From Gemmatimonadota bacterium (GTDB lineage Bacteria > Latescibacterota > UBA2968 > UBA8231): a stretch of DNA of 64,000 nucleotides. Numbering within the stretch: position 1 is the stretch's first letter; each line of letters starts with the position of its first letter. The notes under the pieces were generated by a model. That model worked only from the letters and a program-made list of their open reading frames with translations. It was not told the DNA's origin and did no database searches. The position numbers and the translations under genes are program-made. Positions 60,656 through 64,000 of the stretch are shown piece after piece. Location: NCBI GenBank assembly GCA_002712305.1, contig PATE01000063.1, positions 44,019-108,018 on the forward strand, written 5' to 3'.

Positions 60656-61860
60656 CGCGAAGCCACGTGCTGACTGTATTCGACTCGCCAACGAGCGCGC
60701 AGTGCCGACACATAGGTGGCGGCGAGCACATAGAAGATGGAGGCGAATAGACTCAAGGTAGCGGCGATGAGGACCATCAGCAGACGGCGCGGCCCTGCGG
60801 GCTTCTCCGGTACCATGGCGTGATCGAGTACCTGAATCGTAGACGTCGTGTTGCTCGCCTCGATAAGGGATTCGGCCTTCTGCTCCAACAACATCTTCAT
60901 CAATGCGCCCTGGACAAGCACGTCCTTCTCGATGTTCGCATACTCCTGCGATACGGAGGGGATGTCGCGCAACGGCAGGAACAGATTCTCTGAACCGAAG
61001 ACCTGAGAGATAGGCGAGTCGCCGACGGGGTCCATCACCGATGCATCGCCATCGCGCAGATAGCGTAAAGCCAACTGTCGATTCTGCGCTTCCTTTTGTA
61101 ATCGGCGGACGTCTGGGTGTGACTCGCCAAAACCGGACTGCATCAGACTGAGTCGTTTGATGATCAGTTCCATGAACGCCATCTGCATTTCGGCGGCTGT
61201 GCGGATCGTCGCCCGCGCCTGGTCCGCCAAGGAGATCGCGTTGTGCTCTTCCTGGAAGACCTGCAACTGCTGCATCGCGTCCTGCAGCTTCACGTCCTCG
61301 CGCTCCTCTAACAGCGAGATGAACTCAAAGCGTTCCTGGGCCGATTCGTTCGACAACAGCTGATTGGTCGTGTCCAGATAGATGACATACTGATTGGCCA
61401 TGTCCGTGGCTTGCTGAGGATCACGATCGGTGACGGAGATCATGATCGTGCCCTCTTCGCTTTTGCCGATCTCCGTTCGTCGTTCGAGTGCCTCCAATGC
61501 ATCTTCGATGCCTTCGGTCTTGTATACTTTGGTCAGGTCGAATCGATCCACCATTTTTCGCCGCATGGTGGGACTCTTGAGAATGGCAACGAAGATGTCC
61601 GCAGGTGTGCCCTTCTCTCCCAATCGCAGAGACGGAATCGGAAGGGCGGATAACAGCTCCGCGAAGCCGAATCCCTTCTTCGCTTCCTTCGGGGGCAACA
61701 GCTGGACAACACTCTTGTATTCGTCTTCCAGCAACAGGCTCAGGGCGCCCGTGGTGACGCTGACGATGAGGGTTCCCACGACGATCATCCGCCACCCGGA
61801 GACGAGGGCGGTAATCAGATCGAGAATGCTGACGTCTTGGCGTTCGGTGCTCTGTGTCAT
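60652..61860 (-). CDS. Wzz-family polysaccharide chain-length/export protein
   Basis: Inner-membrane regulator of capsule or exopolysaccharide length. Two transmembrane helices (about 25-45 and 365-385) bracket a periplasmic coiled coil (KEAQNRQLALRYLRD..., LEEREDVKLQDAMQQLQVFQEEHN). The proline-rich segment PEKPAGPRRLLMVL before TM2 is the Wzz signature. No C-terminal kinase, so it is not a Wzc. ATG 61860 starts just after the upstream stop. Operon with Wza-like gene. Confidence 0.92.
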   Translation of the reverse strand: MTQSTERQDVSILDLITALVSGWRMIVVGTLIVSVTTGALSLLLEDEYKSVVQLLPPKEAKKGFGFAELLSALPIPSLRLGEKGTPADIFVAILKSPTMRRKMVDRFDLTKVYKTEGIEDALEALERRTEIGKSEEGTIMISVTDRDPQQATDMANQYVIYLDTTNQLLSNESAQERFEFISLLEEREDVKLQDAMQQLQVFQEEHNAISLADQARATIRTAAEMQMAFMELIIKRLSLMQSGFGESHPDVRRLQKEAQNRQLALRYLRDGDASVMDPVGDSPISQVFGSENLFLPLRDIPSVSQEYANIEKDVLVQGALMKMLLEQKAESLIEASNTTSTIQVLDHAMVPEKPAGPRRLLMVLIAATLSLFASIFYVLAATYVSALRARWRVEYSQHVASR

Positions 61861-61862
61861 GG

Positions 61863-63572
61863 TCAAATCGCGCGCACGAGGAGGATGAGGGTCAGCGCTT
61901 CAGCGGTGGTACGCATCGTGCCCTGCACGAGGGCCCACCAGTCACGGTATTCTTTTTCGGGGACCCAGATCTCGTCACCCGGTAAAACGATCAGATTCGC
62001 ATTGTAGGCTTCTCGCTGACCCGTACGGGCGCGGATCAAACGCGCACCGCCCTTGTCGGCGTCAAAGGAGTAACCACCGGCTCTTTCGAGATAGTACGCG
62101 GCGCGGCGCCCCTCTTCGAAATTGAGGAGGCCCGGCTTGAGGAACTGGCCACTCATGCTCACCGTGGCTCGTTGCTGCGGCACGTGAATCACGTCCCCGC
62201 CTTTGAGCAGGATGTTCTGTGTTTCGTCGCCCTCAAACAACAGCTGAAAGTCGATGGTGAGGCGACCCTTCTCTTCACGCTGTTTTGTCTTCAGGTATGC
62301 ACGCTCTTCCGGAATCAGGTCCGCCAGACCTGTGGCGGCGACGATGTCCTGAAGTCGAGCAAGTTCGGGATCCTGGATCGCTCGATACTTGGTCCGAATC
62401 ACGCGTGCCTCCAGGAGGTTGGCTCGGTTCGTTAAACCTCCGGCCTGCTCGATGAAATCCCGAATGCGGGTCTTGCCCTCGACAATTCGGTAGCGGCCGG
62501 TATAAAGAATCTCGCCGTGGGCATGCACGGTCGGCGTCTGCTGCCAGTCAGAGCGGGAGCGAATGAACAGCATGTCCTTCGGCTGCAGAGGCACGTGGGC
62601 AATGTCGGCACTTGTGTGTAACCGGTCACTATCCTCCGTCACCAGCGGAACCACGGTTATCGAATCCGTGCCGGCGACGAAGCGCCAGATCTCCGCGTGG
62701 GCGAGGGGCGCACTGCCCGCAACGCCTTGGGCAAGACGCAACAGGTCGCCTACCGTGTCTCCGGCGCGGAATTCCTGGGAGCCCTCTGCGTTCACGGTAC
62801 CGTAAACGAAGATCTGATGTTTGCGAAAGCCAACGTGAACGACATCCCCCATCCGCACGTAGGGATTCTGTCTGATATCACCGGTAGACAGGAACATGGC
62901 CAGATCCACCTCCTCCGCCGACCCATCCTGATGCAGGATCTTCACCGACCGGCGTGCCGTGGGCTGTTTCGCCACCTTACCGTCGTCCAGAAAACCACCG
63001 GCCTTCTCGATGAGGTCAGAGACGCGCGTGACGGGGGAGATAACGTGCGCTCTCTCACTTTCGAGGACGGCGCCTGTCACATAGGCGGTAAAGAAACGCA
63101 TGCTCTGCAGCGTCAGTGAGATTTCCACACTCGGATACTTCTCATGGGCCACGTCGCCGATCATCTGCTTTGCCGTGGCGAGCGTCTTCCCAGCGACCTT
63201 AAATGTGCCGATTGTCGGTACCAGGGCCTGTCCCTCGGGATTCACCTCGAACCGAATGTCCTGGTCGAATTCGCCCCAGATATACAGTTGCAACACATCG
63301 CCTGGACCGACGATGTACGTATCTGGGTCGATTTCGCGATCCTGAGCGATCCGCAATCGCTGAACACCCTCGTCCTCCGGCAGGCGCAGCCGGCTGTCCA
63401 TGCCTTCTGGCATGAAGCCCGGTGTCTTGGTGCCGGGAATGCGTCGGATCTCGGCTTCTTCACGCTCGCTTTCATCGACGAGCTCTTCCAATTCTTGCGC
63501 ACCAACGGGGCTGGCGAGGGTGAACAGCACCCCGCAGCCGGCGGCTATGGCGCCGATCCATCGTCGTCTCAC
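61863..63572 (-). CDS. Wza-like polysaccharide export protein with multiple SLBB domains
   Basis: 569 aa outer-membrane or periplasmic export channel. Signal peptide to about residue 25 (ends VGAQE, no lipobox Cys). Poly_export domain about 85-160 (YIVGPGDVLQLYIWGEF...VNPEGQALVPTIGTFKVAG), then SLBB repeats near 160-260, 255-330, 345-430 and 470-545, e.g. VYGTVNAEGSQEFRAGDTVGDLLRLAQG. It ends in a hydrophobic stretch that may cross the membrane. Extra SLBB copies exceed the two of Wza. Confidence 0.93.
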   Translation of the reverse strand: MRRRWIGAIAAGCGVLFTLASPVGAQELEELVDESEREEAEIRRIPGTKTPGFMPEGMDSRLRLPEDEGVQRLRIAQDREIDPDTYIVGPGDVLQLYIWGEFDQDIRFEVNPEGQALVPTIGTFKVAGKTLATAKQMIGDVAHEKYPSVEISLTLQSMRFFTAYVTGAVLESERAHVISPVTRVSDLIEKAGGFLDDGKVAKQPTARRSVKILHQDGSAEEVDLAMFLSTGDIRQNPYVRMGDVVHVGFRKHQIFVYGTVNAEGSQEFRAGDTVGDLLRLAQGVAGSAPLAHAEIWRFVAGTDSITVVPLVTEDSDRLHTSADIAHVPLQPKDMLFIRSRSDWQQTPTVHAHGEILYTGRYRIVEGKTRIRDFIEQAGGLTNRANLLEARVIRTKYRAIQDPELARLQDIVAATGLADLIPEERAYLKTKQREEKGRLTIDFQLLFEGDETQNILLKGGDVIHVPQQRATVSMSGQFLKPGLLNFEEGRRAAYYLERAGGYSFDADKGGARLIRARTGQREAYNANLIVLPGDEIWVPEKEYRDWWALVQGTMRTTAEALTLILLVRAI

Positions 63573-64000
63573 TTCAGTCGCTCTCCATACTGACGTTTGT
63601 AGTAGGCCTGATAGTCATCGCTCGCTTTGATGTCGCGCCACCAGCCTTCATTGTCCACATACCACTGAATCGTCCGACGCATCGATTCGGTTACATCTAC
63701 CTCCGGTTGCCAACCCAATTCGCGAACCTTGGATGAATCGAGGGCGTATCGTTGGTCGTGTCCGGCGCGATCCTCAACGAACTGCAGCAAGGACTCGGGT
63801 TTGCCCAGTTGCTCCAGAATCGCGCGTGCCACTCCGATGCCATTGGCGTCGTTTTCACCCCCCACATTGTAGGCCTCACCGGCGACGCCGTCATGGTACA
63901 CCAGGTCGATGGCGCTGCAGTGATCGTCCACATACAGATGATCTCGCACCTGAAGCCCGTTGCCATAGACCGGCAGTGGTTGATCGTCGATGGCATTGGT
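63569..64000 (-). CDS. rfbB: dTDP-glucose 4,6-dehydratase (3' part, runs off the window)
   Basis: Only the last 144 codons lie in the window. They carry the extended-SDR C-terminal segment: LPVYGNGLQVRDHLYVDDHCSAID, GEAYNVGGENDANGI, RAGHDQRYALDSSKVRELGWQP and the tail WYVDNEGWWRDI. The R-D-(H/W)-L-Y-V-D-D-H motif is typical of RfbB. It overlaps the Wza-like gene by four bases, so the operon continues upstream of the edge; dTDP-sugar synthesis feeds the exported glycan. Confidence 0.93.
   Translation of the reverse strand, partial: TNAIDDQPLPVYGNGLQVRDHLYVDDHCSAIDLVYHDGVAGEAYNVGGENDANGIGVARAILEQLGKPESLLQFVEDRAGHDQRYALDSSKVRELGWQPEVDVTESMRRTIQWYVDNEGWWRDIKASDDYQAYYKRQYGERLK

Overview
The window reads as a chromosomal stretch from a diderm, flagellated bacterium with fairly GC-rich DNA. 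It encodes flagellin, lipoproteins with lipoboxes, BamA-, FadL/PorV- and TolC-type outer-membrane proteins, an RND pump and a Wza/Wzz export system. The PorX-type response regulator (receiver plus PglZ phosphodiesterase), the fused SecDF and the PorV-like barrel point to the Fibrobacterota-Chlorobiota-Bacteroidota group and its relatives. The enolase-superfamily sugar-acid dehydratase, Gfo/Idh/MocA oxidoreductase and PmoA-like (DUF6807) genes would suit an uncultured lineage such as Latescibacterota. That placement is inference; no rRNA gene is present. I saw no tRNA, CRISPR array, insertion sequence or prophage.

Layout. 1-1.2 kb: flagellin, possibly the second of a tandem pair. 2.3-8.4 kb: a tightly overlapping block of a PorY-like histidine kinase, PorX-like regulator, TsaE and two outer-membrane beta-barrel proteins. 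8.5-14 kb: a Tyr/Gly-rich lipoprotein, then (minus strand) a TPR lipoprotein, a very large metalloprotease / beta-propeller / Omp85-barrel fusion and a small lipoprotein. 14-16 kb: a membrane glycosyltransferase and an NlpC/P60 lipoprotein. 16.2-17.3 kb: a Gfo/Idh/MocA oxidoreductase behind a perfect palindrome. 17.2-29.6 kb: a long minus-strand housekeeping run (polyprenyl synthase, ApbE, SecDF, antiporter, YggS, YggT, type-2-like IleRS, DksA-like, LspA, RluD) with a near-consensus promoter at its head.

29.8-34.7 kb: sugar-acid and hydroxy-acid genes (enolase-superfamily dehydratase, GlcD, GlcE, a D-cysteine-desulfhydrase-like PLP enzyme). 34.9-37.7 kb: an ABC transporter with an unusual N-terminus plus a DUF1854 partner. 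37.7-38.9 kb: a decaying locus with a frameshifted, truncated macrodomain gene and a frameshifted gene of unknown family. 39-45.5 kb: a two-domain GT2 glycosyltransferase, methionine aminopeptidase, an unknown 92-aa protein, a TlpA-like thioredoxin lipoprotein and DnaE.

45.9-48.9 kb: WecB, a UDP-glucuronate decarboxylase and a DUF6807/PmoA-like protein. 49-55.8 kb: a self-contained TetR-controlled RND efflux operon with a candidate operator. 55.9-60.1 kb: a three-subunit xanthine-dehydrogenase-family molybdenum hydroxylase with a MoaD/ThiS-like carrier and a strong intrinsic terminator inside the operon. 60.2-64 kb (minus strand): an RfbB fragment, Wza-like and Wzz-like export proteins and dUTPase.

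The most interesting systems are the PorXY-TsaE-outer-membrane block, the protease-propeller-barrel operon, the ABC/DUF1854 pair, and the decayed macrodomain locus, whose two frameshifts both lie in G4 runs.
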